Assembly (NCBI RefSeq): GCF_000807255.1
Contig: NZ_CP009268.1
Location: 336,384 to 400,383 of the forward strand
Direction of reading: 5' to 3'
From: Clostridium pasteurianum DSM 525 = ATCC 6013
GTDB lineage: Bacteria; Bacillota; Clostridia; Clostridiales; Clostridiaceae
Length of the DNA stretch: 64,000 bases
In this document: positions 42,219 through 51,754 of the stretch, in pieces
How positions within the stretch are numbered: the first letter of the stretch is position 1
Layout: each line of letters begins with the position of its first letter
The notes under the pieces: model-generated
What the model saw: the letters and a program-made list of their open reading frames with translations, nothing else
What the model was told of the DNA's origin: nothing
Database searches by the model: none
Translations under genes and position numbers: made by a program

Positions 42219-44609
42219 TTAATACTTGGCCGATAATATTTCGCATAGAGCCCCAAATATTGTTGGTTCAAGGTTTAAAGCTGCAAGAGAACTTATAGCA
42301 CTGATAGAGTTTGGAGCTTCTTTTATATAGTTATAAATATTACTTTTTAAATCATATTCAATCTGGCAGTTATGAAGGAATTCATAGGCTTCAGAAACAA
42401 TATTATTATTAGCAACTTCTGTCCTGTTAAGGAACCTAATGGTGATTTTGTTAAGGATATCTACTTTAGGTATATGAACTGTAAGCAGGTGCATTTTATC
42501 ATCATATATAACGCTGGATTCAACTTCTATATCATTAATTTTTAATAATATATTATTATTTGTTATTCCATAAAATTTTAACTTAAAGCTTCGCTTTTTA
42601 GGAAGTACAGATATATTTCCCTTCGCGGCTTCTATAATAAATTCAGGATGTTCACACCAATTAAGTTTCATAATAGTGTCTGCCCAATTTTCATCTAAAT
42701 CTTCTGCAGTATCTCCTGCATCTTCATAGAGGTGAAATTCACCGCTATTTCCAGCAAATATTTTCACTTCTAAAGCTTTAGGATTGTTAACTTCATTTGT
42801 ATATTCCGTTAAATCAGTCATAGGTACAATGGCACCAGCTTTAGCCAGTACCGGAATATCCTCTATTCCTCTGTATAGAGAAGCCATTCTATTTCCGGTG
42901 TATATGCGTCCGTTAAAAAAATCAAACCAGAGTCCCTTTGGAATCCATGCGTTGACTTTAGCTACAGAAGCCTTTTTATCTATAGTTTTTGTAATTGGGC
43001 AGGCAATGAGTTCAGTACCAAAGTAATATTCATTTGGAACTTCATAAGTTTCTGGTTGCTCTGGCTCCAAATAGTACATAGGTCTTAAAAGAGGTTTACC
43101 TTCTCTGCTGGCATAGCGATTCATGGTATATAGATATGGAATTAGCGCATGTCTGAGTTTCAGGTATTTCTTCATAGTAAGTTCAGAAATCTTATTGTAA
43201 TTCCAAGGCTCTTTACCATTAAAGGGATTATCTGTGCTGTGAAGACGCATAATAGGAGAAAATACACCAAACTGAACCCATCGGGTACATAATTCATCAT
43301 CCTTATATCCATGCATGTGGCCACCAATATCATGACTCCACCAACTATAGCCTGCATTACTGGCATTGGCAGTAAAGTAAGGCTGAAAGTCAAGAGATTC
43401 CCATGAGATAACGGTATCTCCAGAGAAGCCTATTGGGTAACGATGACTTCCAAAACCAGAATATCTTGAAAATATTAATGGCCTTGTACCACGTCTTTTA
43501 CTATCAAGATAATGATAGTGATTAAGCATCCATAAAGGGTCAAGTCCTGGAATTTTTGAAAGATTACCTGATTGCCAATCAATCCACCAAAAGTCAACGC
43601 CTTCATCTTCTAAAGGATTGTGAAGATATTGAAAATAAGCATCTAAGAACTCCTCATCAGTTATATCAAAATTTATTTTTTCTCCTTTTTCATAATTTAT
43701 TCCAAGTGCTTTAGCCATTTTTATATAATTATCTTCAAAACTTCTTACTCCATCTGCTGGATGAACATTTAATGTGATTTTCATGTGATTTTTATGAAGC
43801 CAATTCATAAAGCCTTCTGGGTCAGGGAAAAAATCTTTATTCCAAGTATAGCCAGTCCAACCGCTTCCAAACTTGGGATCAATATCTACAAGATGCCAAT
43901 CCATATCTATAACAGCTATAGAAAATGGTATTTGTTCTTTTTCAAATCTTTTCATTAACTCTTTATATTCAGTTTCTGTGTATTTGTGATAACGGCTCCA
44001 CCAATTGCCAAGTGTGTAACGTGGAAGTAGTGGTGTTTTTCCGCAAAGGGTGTAAAAATCTTTAAGACATTCTTGGTAGCTATGGCCATATCCCAAGAAA
44101 TAAAAATCAATGGTTTCTTCATTACGGGGCACTACCCAGCCATCTTTCGATATAATTAGTGAATGGCTGTCATCAATAACTGAGAAGCCATTCTTTGAAA
44201 TGAGTCCATGTTCTAGCGGAATTTCCCCATCAGCATGATCTAGTGTTCGTGTTGTACCTTTTAAATCAGTAGTTTCTTCTCCAAAGTGCCATATACTATG
44301 GTAGTTGGTTACATTACCTCTCACCTGAAAGGAAAGACCGCTTTTAGTAAACTTACCTTTATTATAGATCATATGCACATCATCTGTTATAATCTCCAAA
44401 GAGTTTTCTTTATCTATTATTTCAAATTGTGGTACTGGAAAATTTCTGTTTAATACGGTTTGTGTAGCTCTGTCTTCAAATAGTCCTTTACTATTATATT
44501 CAAGACGTATAAGCTTTGATGTAAGTACTGTGAATCTATAATTACTGCCCTGAACTACTGCATCCCTATGACATTCAGGATGAGTTTTCATTTTATAAAT
44601 AACTCTCAT
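42219..44609 (-). CDS. glycoside hydrolase family 31 alpha-glucosidase
   Basis: A 796-residue GH31 enzyme, cytosolic by lack of a signal peptide. The catalytic nucleophile aspartate is in FWWIDWQSG (about residue 342), the acid/base aspartate in GFSGDTVISWESL, and SWWSHDIGGHMHG matches the family. The N-terminal beta-sandwich and C-terminal DUF5110-like domain flank the barrel. It cleaves alpha-linked glucose or xylose from oligosaccharides. The start at 44609 has GGAGAG. It is the last gene of an AraC-GH13-acetyltransferase-GH31 operon, although a strong hairpin lies between it and the acetyltransferase. Confidence 0.9.
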   Translation of the reverse strand: MRVIYKMKTHPECHRDAVVQGSNYRFTVLTSKLIRLEYNSKGLFEDRATQTVLNRNFPVPQFEIIDKENSLEIITDDVHMIYNKGKFTKSGLSFQVRGNVTNYHSIWHFGEETTDLKGTTRTLDHADGEIPLEHGLISKNGFSVIDDSHSLIISKDGWVVPRNEETIDFYFLGYGHSYQECLKDFYTLCGKTPLLPRYTLGNWWSRYHKYTETEYKELMKRFEKEQIPFSIAVIDMDWHLVDIDPKFGSGWTGYTWNKDFFPDPEGFMNWLHKNHMKITLNVHPADGVRSFEDNYIKMAKALGINYEKGEKINFDITDEEFLDAYFQYLHNPLEDEGVDFWWIDWQSGNLSKIPGLDPLWMLNHYHYLDSKRRGTRPLIFSRYSGFGSHRYPIGFSGDTVISWESLDFQPYFTANASNAGYSWWSHDIGGHMHGYKDDELCTRWVQFGVFSPIMRLHSTDNPFNGKEPWNYNKISELTMKKYLKLRHALIPYLYTMNRYASREGKPLLRPMYYLEPEQPETYEVPNEYYFGTELIACPITKTIDKKASVAKVNAWIPKGLWFDFFNGRIYTGNRMASLYRGIEDIPVLAKAGAIVPMTDLTEYTNEVNNPKALEVKIFAGNSGEFHLYEDAGDTAEDLDENWADTIMKLNWCEHPEFIIEAAKGNISVLPKKRSFKLKFYGITNNNILLKINDIEVESSVIYDDKMHLLTVHIPKVDILNKITIRFLNRTEVANNNIVSEAYEFLHNCQIEYDLKSNIYNYIKEAPNSISAISSLAALNLEPTIFGALCEILSAKY

Positions 44610-44682
44610 TTTAAATCTCTCCTATTATCTACCTCCATAATTAGGTAAATTACACAATTTATTTATTTTCAATTTTTACTGT

Positions 44683-44735
44683 AAACTCTATATATGCAAA
44701 TTCATAATCTGAATTTGCATATATAGAGTTTTTCC
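44683..44735. terminator. 22-bp perfect hairpin between the acetyltransferase and GH31 genes
   Basis: AAACTCTATATATGCAAATT (first 20 of 22 bases, 44683-44704) pairs exactly with 44710-44731 across a 5-nt loop. T-runs lie on the plus-strand side. On the transcribed minus strand it sits within the operon, so it may partly terminate or protect RNA and lower GH31 expression. Confidence 0.65.
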
Positions 44736-44774
44736 AATTGGCTAGGTACTTAGTGAGATACGATTTTACTATAA

Positions 44775-45383
44775 TTAATAATCATCAACGTCAAATTCTC
44801 TATGTTTAAAATAGTATTTTCTATCAATATCGGTTATTTTTCGTATTACTCTGCAGGGATTCCCAGCGGCAATAACATCATCTGGTATGTCTTTTCTAAC
44901 AACGCTTCCAGAGCCTATTACTACATTATTTCCTATTTTAATGTTAGGGTTTATTACAACACTTCCACCAACCCATACGTTATCACCTATTGTCACAGGA
45001 AAGCCATATTCATAACCGGAATTTCTTGACTCAGGATGAATTGGATGTCCTGCTGTATAAATTGATACATTTGGAGCAAACATAACGTTTTCGCCAATTG
45101 TTACTTTACCTACATCTAATATTATACAATTATAATTTGCATAAAAATTATTTCCCACTTCTATATTTTTTCCATAATCGCAATGAAAAGGCTGTTCTAT
45201 AAAAACATTGTCTCCTGTTTTCCCTAATATATCTTTAATCATTGTCAGCATTTTTTCTTGCTTATCAGGAGGAATTAGATTGTAATCATATATCCTCAGT
45301 TTGTTTTGTATTCTCTCTTCATTAAGTCCATCCAGCCAAGCTTTATAAGGTAATCCAGCCAACATTCTTTCTTTTTGATTCAT
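44775..45383 (-). CDS. maa: maltose O-acetyltransferase-type sugar acetyltransferase
   Basis: A 202-residue left-handed beta-helix hexapeptide-repeat enzyme using acetyl-CoA. The N-terminal MLAGLPYKAWLD and the Mac/LacA-type core with YNCIILDVGKVTIG, the catalytic histidine in IYTAGHPIHPE, and GAGNPCRV-like end (IAAGNPCRVIRKI) are all present. It likely acetylates maltose or glucose, detoxifying excess sugar alongside the alpha-glucosidases. AAGGAG precedes the ATG. It lies 97 bp downstream of the GH13 gene. Confidence 0.9.
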   Translation of the reverse strand: MNQKERMLAGLPYKAWLDGLNEERIQNKLRIYDYNLIPPDKQEKMLTMIKDILGKTGDNVFIEQPFHCDYGKNIEVGNNFYANYNCIILDVGKVTIGENVMFAPNVSIYTAGHPIHPESRNSGYEYGFPVTIGDNVWVGGSVVINPNIKIGNNVVIGSGSVVRKDIPDDVIAAGNPCRVIRKITDIDRKYYFKHREFDVDDY

Positions 45384-45480
45384 TGTACATCTCCTTTTAG
45401 CATTTTTTATTAAACAGCAAAAGAAAAATGGATATATACTATAAAGTTTATATATTCTTCAATAACATTATGCTTTGTTA

Positions 45481-47151
45481 TTAGTCAACCTGTAAAACTA
45501 CTGCCTGGCATGATTCCAAAGTAAGTGTTTTACCAATAGGTTCAGCAATATCCATATTGGACAATAGTACTTCAGTTTTAGTATGTTCCATTTTCAATGC
45601 TATTCCATTTTGACTAAAATTAGCAGCTATTAGTATCTTCTGATTTCCTAATTGTCTGTAATAGGCATATATTTTTTCATGATCTAAATATGCAGGAATG
45701 AAATCTCCATAAGTAAAAATTTCTCCGTATTTTTCTGATTTTCTTAAAGAAATAAGCTTTTGATAGTACCTTAATACTGACTTTTCATCTTTTAACTGAG
45801 ATTCTACGTTAATATCAGAATAATTTGGATTGACTTTAATCCAAGGATTACCCTCTGTAAATCCAGCATTGTCCTTGCTGCTCCACTGCATTGGGGTTCT
45901 TGCATTATCTCTGCTGTGTGCATAACATGCATTTAAGGCTTCTTCAATACTGAGGTCTGCATCTAAAGCTTTTTTATACTGGTCTTTTGTACTAATATCA
46001 TCATATTCATCAATGCTTTTCATTTTGCAATTCCTCATGCCGATTTCCTGACCTTGATAAATAAAAGGAATTCCACGTAATAAAATACTAGTAGTTGCAA
46101 GCATCTTTATTCCAGCATCATTTTGTGCATAATCAGGAAGATAAGTACAAGCACCTCTTGGCTCGTCATGGTTTTCAATAATATTAGCTAAAAATCCTAT
46201 ACCCTGACATTGCTGCTGTGACTGAAACGTAACATTTCTCCATTCACAAAAGTCTAGTGGTTTAGAATCATACCAGCCATTTTTACCATCTGTAAGAATG
46301 TGTGCAGAAAAATCAAACATTGTAGAAAAATGACCATTATCTCCAATAAATTTAGCTAATTCATCCTCTTTCATATTGAACACTTCTGCTACAGTAAAAG
46401 CTTGAAATTTATCGAAAGTTTCATGTTTTAGTTCTTGAAGCATTTCACCAACTCCATCTACTTCCTCCACCATTTTTGTTACACGTACAAGACCGTCTTC
46501 TCCATCAGGAGGATAACTTGGAAATTCTAAATTTTTCTTAATGTTGATAATAGCATCAATACGAAAACCTGCCACACCTTTTTGCAGCCACCAGTTGATC
46601 ATTTTAAATAGTTCCTCTTTTACCTTAGGATTATTCCAGTTTAAATCCGGCTGTTCTTTTGCAAACATGTGAAGATAATATTTGTCTGTATCTTTTACTG
46701 GTTCCCATACGCTTCCGCCAAAGTAGGAGCGGTAATTACTTGGAGGATTTCCATTTTTGCCTTTTATAAAATAGAAATAATCCGCATATTCACCTTCAGG
46801 TTCAGCTAATGCCTTTTGAAACCATTCATGCTGATCAGAACAGTGATTAATGACTAAATCCATTACAATATACATATTTCTTTTCTTTGCTTCTTCAAGA
46901 AGTGTATCAAATTCTTCCATGGTTCCAAATTCAGGAGCAATACTGTAATAATCTGATATATCATATCCTTGATCTACAAAAGGAGATTTATATATAGGAC
47001 AAATCCAGATGATATCAATGCCCAAATCATTCAGATAATCTAATTTTTCAATAATACCCCTAATATCACCTATTCCATCGCCATTTGTATCCTTAAAACT
47101 CTTTGGATAAATTTGATACGCCACTTTATTGTGCCACCATTTATTTTTCAT
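45481..47151 (-). CDS. malL: GH13 oligo-1,6-glucosidase / alpha-glucosidase
   Basis: A 556-residue cytosolic GH13 enzyme. Conserved regions: DLVINHCSDQH, the nucleophile aspartate in GFRIDAIINI (about residue 199), the acid/base glutamate in FTVAEVFNM, and the third aspartate in IENHDEP. The N-terminus WWHNKVAYQIYPKSFKD and RTPMQW near the end are typical of the oligo-1,6-glucosidase subfamily. Substrates are isomaltose, maltose or sucrose-type disaccharides. GGAGGGG precedes the ATG. It is preceded 84 bp upstream by the AraC regulator. It is similar to but distinct from the phosphotrehalase at 59.7 kb. Confidence 0.92.
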   Translation of the reverse strand: MKNKWWHNKVAYQIYPKSFKDTNGDGIGDIRGIIEKLDYLNDLGIDIIWICPIYKSPFVDQGYDISDYYSIAPEFGTMEEFDTLLEEAKKRNMYIVMDLVINHCSDQHEWFQKALAEPEGEYADYFYFIKGKNGNPPSNYRSYFGGSVWEPVKDTDKYYLHMFAKEQPDLNWNNPKVKEELFKMINWWLQKGVAGFRIDAIINIKKNLEFPSYPPDGEDGLVRVTKMVEEVDGVGEMLQELKHETFDKFQAFTVAEVFNMKEDELAKFIGDNGHFSTMFDFSAHILTDGKNGWYDSKPLDFCEWRNVTFQSQQQCQGIGFLANIIENHDEPRGACTYLPDYAQNDAGIKMLATTSILLRGIPFIYQGQEIGMRNCKMKSIDEYDDISTKDQYKKALDADLSIEEALNACYAHSRDNARTPMQWSSKDNAGFTEGNPWIKVNPNYSDINVESQLKDEKSVLRYYQKLISLRKSEKYGEIFTYGDFIPAYLDHEKIYAYYRQLGNQKILIAANFSQNGIALKMEHTKTEVLLSNMDIAEPIGKTLTLESCQAVVLQVD

Positions 47152-47235
47152 AAAAACTCCCCTCCAATATGAATATAATTACATTATATATATATGAAAA
47201 GGTTATTTCTTCTTCAATTTTGATAAAATATTATA

Positions 47236-48117
47236 CTATTTTGACTTTTTTATTTGGTTTCTATATTCTGATGGAGTTATATACTTTATTTCTTTAAAAC
47301 GTTTAATAAAATATCCTATATTGTCATATCCACAGGATAGGGCAATATCGAGGATTTTTCTTTCTGTTTCAGATAAAAGTTCTGAAGCTTTTTCAATTCT
47401 GATTTCATTTATATATTCAGTGGAGGTTTTGCCTGCGAGCTTTTTAAAATATCGGCAAAAATATTGTGGATTCATTCCAAGTAGTTTTGCCATATCATTA
47501 GTAGATATTTTTTTACTGAAATTATGTTGAATATAGCTGAGAATTTTTTTGATATTTGCTATCTTGTAGTTATCTTCTTCTTTAACATCATCAAAATAAC
47601 AAAATTTTTTACTTTCATATAAAAGGGCAATCAACTGATAAATATATGATTTTACCAGAAGGAAGGAACTTAATTTACTGTGTTTTGATTCTTTTATTAT
47701 TTTCATATATATCTTTTTTATATCTGTTAATATATCATCCTTTGATAATATAAATTGAGGGAACTGTATCTTTTTTTCAATTAGTGGTCTTATAATATGG
47801 TATTGGATCCCATCAAAATGCTCAAAACTAAGCATGTTTAGATTAAAGACTACAGCGGTTTCCTGGCAGTTTTCTCCACTAATAATAGAGTGAATATCTC
47901 CAGAATTAATAAACATAAATGCAGGAGCAGTAATTTTATATTCTTTCATATTAATGTTTACAAAGAACTGCCCTTTTTGAAAGAACACTAATTCTGCCTC
48001 ATCATGCCAATGTAATTTAACCAAAAATTCTTTGTTACAATTCCATTTATAACAGGCTAAAGGAAAGCTTATATTTCCATGTTTAACTCCTTCTTTTAGG
48101 TCTTTTCTATGCATCAT
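47236..48117 (-). CDS. AraC-family regulator of the alpha-glucoside operon
   Basis: A 293-residue regulator with an N-terminal cupin-type sugar-sensing domain (LHWHDEAELVFFQKG) and a C-terminal double helix-turn-helix (KISTNDMAKLLGMNPQYF, then LDIALSCGYDNIGYFIKRFK). It is the first gene of the minus-strand operon with GH13, sugar acetyltransferase and GH31 genes and probably activates them with a maltose- or isomaltose-type inducer. AAAGGA lies five bases before the ATG. Confidence 0.9.
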   Translation of the reverse strand: MMHRKDLKEGVKHGNISFPLACYKWNCNKEFLVKLHWHDEAELVFFQKGQFFVNINMKEYKITAPAFMFINSGDIHSIISGENCQETAVVFNLNMLSFEHFDGIQYHIIRPLIEKKIQFPQFILSKDDILTDIKKIYMKIIKESKHSKLSSFLLVKSYIYQLIALLYESKKFCYFDDVKEEDNYKIANIKKILSYIQHNFSKKISTNDMAKLLGMNPQYFCRYFKKLAGKTSTEYINEIRIEKASELLSETERKILDIALSCGYDNIGYFIKRFKEIKYITPSEYRNQIKKSK

Positions 48118-48271
48118 TAAAATCCTTTCTACATAATATCAATCCGGCTGTTTTATCCTTAATGTTTAGATTATAATATAGCTGATAAATGTATGTTTAT
48201 ATACTTTTCTATAATCATAATATAATCTATATTATAAAGTCAATTTTATGAACCTATGCAAAAATTCCATA

Positions 48272-48300
48272 TTGACATTAATATATAAAGTTGATATTAT
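48272..48300 (+). promoter_or_regulatory. promoter of the T-box transcript
   Basis: TTGACA (48272-48277), exact 17-nt spacer, TATTAT (48295-48300). Transcription would start near 48307, just upstream of T-box stem I. Confidence 0.75.
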
Positions 48301-48330
48301 AAATACAATATAAGTAAAATTAAAGGCATT

Positions 48331-48600
48331 GATGCGGAAGAGTAATTATATTGTTGAAATAAAGAGAGGGAATGCTGGTGGAAATTTCCCATGATTGATG
48401 TAATGAAGGTAGCCGCGGAGCTTTAGACTGAAAGCTTTATGCAAGTAGGTTTTAACGGAGTTTCCCACTGTTAAAAGGGAAGTAGTATCGGCTAATTTGC
48501 CTGTACTATATAGAGTGTGTACATATGTACAAAATTAGGTGGTACCACGGAGATATAACCCTTCGTCCTTAAATGTTTAAGGACGAAGGGTTTTTATTTT
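48331..48600 (+). promoter_or_regulatory. T-box riboswitch with terminator
   Basis: Stem I is closed by GCGG (48334-48337) with CCGC, contains the AGTA bulge, AGAGAGGGAA and GGTGGAAATTTCCC blocks, and is followed by the T-box AGGTGGTACCACGG (48537-48550). A terminator hairpin (ACCCTTCGTCCTT with its complement, 48558-48591, then T's) ends it. Uncharged tRNA should stabilise the antiterminator and switch on the aminotransferase. The specifier region reads TAATGAAGGTAGCC. GGT fits the usual GAA-NNN-A spacing, but the T after TGG in the T-box predicts a tRNA with A73, which does not suit tRNA-Gly; GTA or AAG are alternatives. Confidence 0.9.
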
Positions 48601-48635
48601 TATGATAAAAATTTTAAGAAAGCGGTGAATTATTT

Positions 48636-49838
48636 ATGAGTATAGTATTTGCTGATAGAATGAATAAGGTTCAAAAGTCATTTATAAGAGAGATTTTAAA
48701 GGTAACAGAAAATCCTGATGTAATATCCTTTGCAGGGGGACTTCCCAATCCTCTATCCTTTCCAATTAAAGAAGTTAAAGAGGCTTCTGAGAAGGTATTA
48801 AGTGAAAATGGGAATTCTGTACTTCAATACAGTACAACAGAAGGATATCTCCCTCTAAGGGAATATATTGCTGAGAGATATTATAAGAGATTTGGGTTAA
48901 AGGTTCATGCAAACGAGATACTTATAACTAATGGATCACAGCAAGGGCTTGATCTAATAGGAAAAGTACTTCTTAATAAAAATGACAATATTTTAATTGA
49001 ACGTCCTGGGTATTTGGGGGCTATACAGGCTTTCTCAATTTTTGAACCGGTTTTTAATTCAGTACCTTTAAATGACGAAGGAGTTGATACAGCTGCCCTG
49101 AGGAAAACTTTAGATCAGTGTAATCCTAAGCTGTTTTATACAGTTCCAAATTTTCAAAACCCTTCAGGAATTACATATTCAGCAGAAAACAGAGAAAAAA
49201 TAGCAGATATTTTAAAAGAGCGTGATACAGTTCTAATAGAGGATGATCCTTATGGTGAAATAAGATTTATGGGAGAAGATCTACCTCCTATAAGGTCTAA
49301 ACTTAAAGATAATTCAATTATGTTAGGATCTTTTTCAAAGATAGTAGCTCCTGCCATGAGATTAGGCTGGATTTGTGCCAAAGGAGAAATGATGGAGAAA
49401 TTATTGGTTGCAAAGCAGGCTGCAGATCTTCACAGCAACTATTATGCTCAGAGAGTGGTATACCAGTTTTTAATGGATAATGATTTGGATGAGCATATAA
49501 AGAAGATAAAAAGGCTTTATAAGAATCAAAGAGATTGTATGGTAGAAATGATTGAAAAATATTTTCCAGAGCAAGTAAAGAGTACAAAACCAGAAGGGGG
49601 TATGTTCCTGTGGATTACTCTTCCAGATGGAGTTTCATCTTTAGATTTATTCAATACTGCAATTGAAGAGAATGTTGCTTTTGTACCTGGTGATCCGTTT
49701 TATATCAACAAAACTGGTATGAATACATTAAGGCTTAATTATACAAATTCAGATGAAAATATGATTGAAGAGGGGATTAAAAGACTTGGAAAGGCAATTA
49801 ATGAAATTATAAAAGTATCTGTTTACAGTACAAAATAA
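48636..49838 (+). CDS. PLP-dependent fold-I aminotransferase (2-aminoadipate/aromatic type)
   Basis: A 400-residue aminotransferase of the LysN/ARO8 group. ISFAGGLPNP near the N-terminus, the FQNPSG block, EDDPYGEIRF, and the PLP lysine in GSFSKIVAPAMRLGW (about residue 234) are visible. There is no N-terminal DNA-binding domain, so it is an enzyme and not a MocR regulator. It moves amino groups between an amino acid and a 2-oxo acid. T-box control ties it to starvation for one amino acid, suggesting a biosynthetic role. It is followed by a shared terminator before the converging MarR gene. Confidence 0.92.
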   Translation: MSIVFADRMNKVQKSFIREILKVTENPDVISFAGGLPNPLSFPIKEVKEASEKVLSENGNSVLQYSTTEGYLPLREYIAERYYKRFGLKVHANEILITNGSQQGLDLIGKVLLNKNDNILIERPGYLGAIQAFSIFEPVFNSVPLNDEGVDTAALRKTLDQCNPKLFYTVPNFQNPSGITYSAENREKIADILKERDTVLIEDDPYGEIRFMGEDLPPIRSKLKDNSIMLGSFSKIVAPAMRLGWICAKGEMMEKLLVAKQAADLHSNYYAQRVVYQFLMDNDLDEHIKKIKRLYKNQRDCMVEMIEKYFPEQVKSTKPEGGMFLWITLPDGVSSLDLFNTAIEENVAFVPGDPFYINKTGMNTLRLNYTNSDENMIEEGIKRLGKAINEIIKVSVYSTK

Positions 49839-49865
49839 GACTATGTAATAAATAAGATATTAAAA

Positions 49866-49904
49866 ATTCAGACTATAAATAGTTTCAGTCTGAATTTATT
49901 TTTT
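49866..49904. terminator. bidirectional terminator between the aminotransferase and MarR genes
   Basis: ATTCAGACT (49866-49874) and AGTCTGAAT (49887-49895) form a 9-bp stem with T-rich flanks on the plus strand. On the minus strand it also closes the MarR transcript. Confidence 0.8.
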
Positions 49905-50360
49905 CTACATATATTTTCGAATTTTTATCTTTTTTTCACTGCCTGTATTTTTAATTTGAGTGTGTAAAATATCATTTAATATGCTAATATCAATTTTATT
50001 TGAAATGGAGTCAGATAGTATTTGATTAAAAATTATTTCTTTTTCCATTATTAATGGAATGAGTTTGCGTCCTTCTTGTGTCAAATGTAAAACAGATTTA
50101 CGATTATCATTAATTGACTTACTTTTATAGACAAGACCATTATTTACAAGTCTTTGTACTAAGCGGCTTGGACTTTTACTCTCACAAATCAGAAGTTCTC
50201 CTAATTCCTTAAGGGATAGGGGTTCATTTTTAGATAAAACCATTAATACTTCGCTTTGATTGGGAGTAATATTTAATGGTTTTAATATTTCAGCCAATTT
50301 CTTTGTTCCTTCTTTATTAACGCAAACAATTAAATAACGTAGTTCTTCTATTATATTCAT
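49905..50360 (-). CDS. MarR-family transcriptional regulator
   Basis: A 151-residue winged-helix regulator. The recognition region SLKELGELLICESKSPSRLVQRLVNNGLV and the wing KSINDNRKSVLHLTQEG are typical of MarR. It usually represses nearby efflux or stress genes until a phenolic or oxidative ligand binds. AGGAGTGAA precedes the ATG. It is divergent from the EFR1 gene 336 bp away, which may be its target, but no clear palindrome was identified. Confidence 0.88.
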   Translation of the reverse strand: MNIIEELRYLIVCVNKEGTKKLAEILKPLNITPNQSEVLMVLSKNEPLSLKELGELLICESKSPSRLVQRLVNNGLVYKSKSINDNRKSVLHLTQEGRKLIPLIMEKEIIFNQILSDSISNKIDISILNDILHTQIKNTGSEKKIKIRKYM

Positions 50361-50696
50361 TATTTCACTCCTTCAGTTCAAACTTCTAGTATAATAAAAA
50401 CTGTTCTAATTGTTTTGATAATAATATATTAATCAGATTTCATCAATCGTAATTATATATTTTTTTGAAACTTTTAATTTACCATTTTCTAAGCTAATTT
50501 CATTCATAAATATATTTCTTTTAAATATAATAAATACATGACTAATCATTTACTGTAAATATAAAAGTATATTTTTCTATATAGCATTATTAATAATAAT
50601 AGTATTTATTATTTAAATGTCAAATTATTTTTATTGATTTATAAAAATAGATGATATATCATGTATTTAAATTAAAAAAGAAAGCAGGAAATAAAA
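50361..50696. other. AT-rich divergent region MarR/EFR1
   Basis: It contains only A/T-rich sequence with short dyads (for example around 50420-50440). I see no clear operator, riboswitch or coding frame. Confidence 0.4.
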
Positions 50697-51443
50697 ATGA
50701 AAATATTGTATTTCACAGCAACGGGAAATAATTTATATTTGGCAAAGAGAATTGGAAATGAGTATTACTCTATTCCTAAATTAATGAAAGAAAGGCAATT
50801 TGAATTTGAAGATGAAAAAATTGGTATAGTATTTCCGGTTTATTTTCTTGGTATTCCCAAAATTGTTGAAGAATTTCTAAATAAAGCAAAGTTAAAAAGT
50901 AAGTATATTTTTGCAGTAGCATCTTATGGAGGATTTTCTGGTGCAGCAACAAGACATCTTTTAGAAATTGGGAAAAGGAATGGAATTGAATTTTCTTATA
51001 TTAATGAAATACTTATGGTGGACAACTATCTTCCTATGTTTGATATTAATAAGGAGATGGAAAAAGAACCAAAGAAGAATATAGAAGAAAATCTTCAAAA
51101 AATAATTTGGGATATTCAATTTAAAAGAGAGTATATTAATAAACATTCTATCATTAGGAATTCTATTAGATTTTTGATAAAAAATCTAAGTAAAAAAAGT
51201 CAATTTGAAAAGAAGTTTTCTATAGGGGATAATTGTAATAGTTGTAAGATATGTGAAAAAGTTTGTCCTGTAGATAATATACAGGTGCATAATAAGCCTG
51301 TTTTTAAAGACAACTGTCAACAATGTTTAGCTTGTATTAACCATTGCCCACAGAAGGCAATAAGGATAAAAGGAGAGAAAAGTACCGCTAGATTTATTAA
51401 TCAAAATATTAGGTTAAGAGAAATAATAGATGCTAACAATTAA
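50697..51443 (+). CDS. EFR1-family flavodoxin-ferredoxin fusion
   Basis: A 248-residue redox protein. The N-terminal flavodoxin-like domain starts YFTATGNNLYLAKRIG with an FMN-phosphate loop, and the C-terminal ferredoxin has two [4Fe-4S] sites, CNSCKICEKVCP and CQQCLACINHCP. This domain order defines EFR1 family ferredoxins, probably soluble one- or two-electron carriers in anaerobes. A basic linker (about residues 145-170) may contact nucleic acid or partners. AAAGCAGGA precedes the ATG. It is followed by a terminator. The partner is unknown. Confidence 0.88.
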   Translation: MKILYFTATGNNLYLAKRIGNEYYSIPKLMKERQFEFEDEKIGIVFPVYFLGIPKIVEEFLNKAKLKSKYIFAVASYGGFSGAATRHLLEIGKRNGIEFSYINEILMVDNYLPMFDINKEMEKEPKKNIEENLQKIIWDIQFKREYINKHSIIRNSIRFLIKNLSKKSQFEKKFSIGDNCNSCKICEKVCPVDNIQVHNKPVFKDNCQQCLACINHCPQKAIRIKGEKSTARFINQNIRLREIIDANN

Positions 51444-51483
51444 TTTTATTTTATCCTTTTAGCATATAAACTGTGAATAAATC

Positions 51484-51523
51484 GCCTGCTATAGCAATTA
51501 ACTATAACAGGCAATAGTTTTTT
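51484..51523 (+). terminator. terminator after the EFR1 gene
   Basis: GCCTGCTATAG pairs with CTATAACAGGC (one bulged base) and is followed by AATAGTTTTTT. Confidence 0.8.
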
Positions 51524-51754
51524 GGAGTTACCCTAGAGTATCAGTGTCATGTTATATTTAATTCACACTAAAATTAGTTATCAAGTAATTGAATTTCAAA
51601 AATAAGAATGAAGCTATTTTGGAAGCCATAAGAAATTCAGAGAAGTAAGATCTCTGCTTTTCTATGATTTGTTTTCATAAGAGTTTATGATAATATTATA
51701 TTATTGACAGTTACTTTATAAGTATTTTTTAAATGTATTGATAAGGAGAAATTT
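51524..51754. other. intergenic region with a second hairpin
   Basis: A stem built on CATAAGAAA..CAGAGA and TCTCTG..TTTTCTATG lies around 51629-51668, 85 bp before the MTHFR-like gene. No riboswitch family was recognised. A TTGACA occurs near 51704 without a good -10. Confidence 0.35.
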
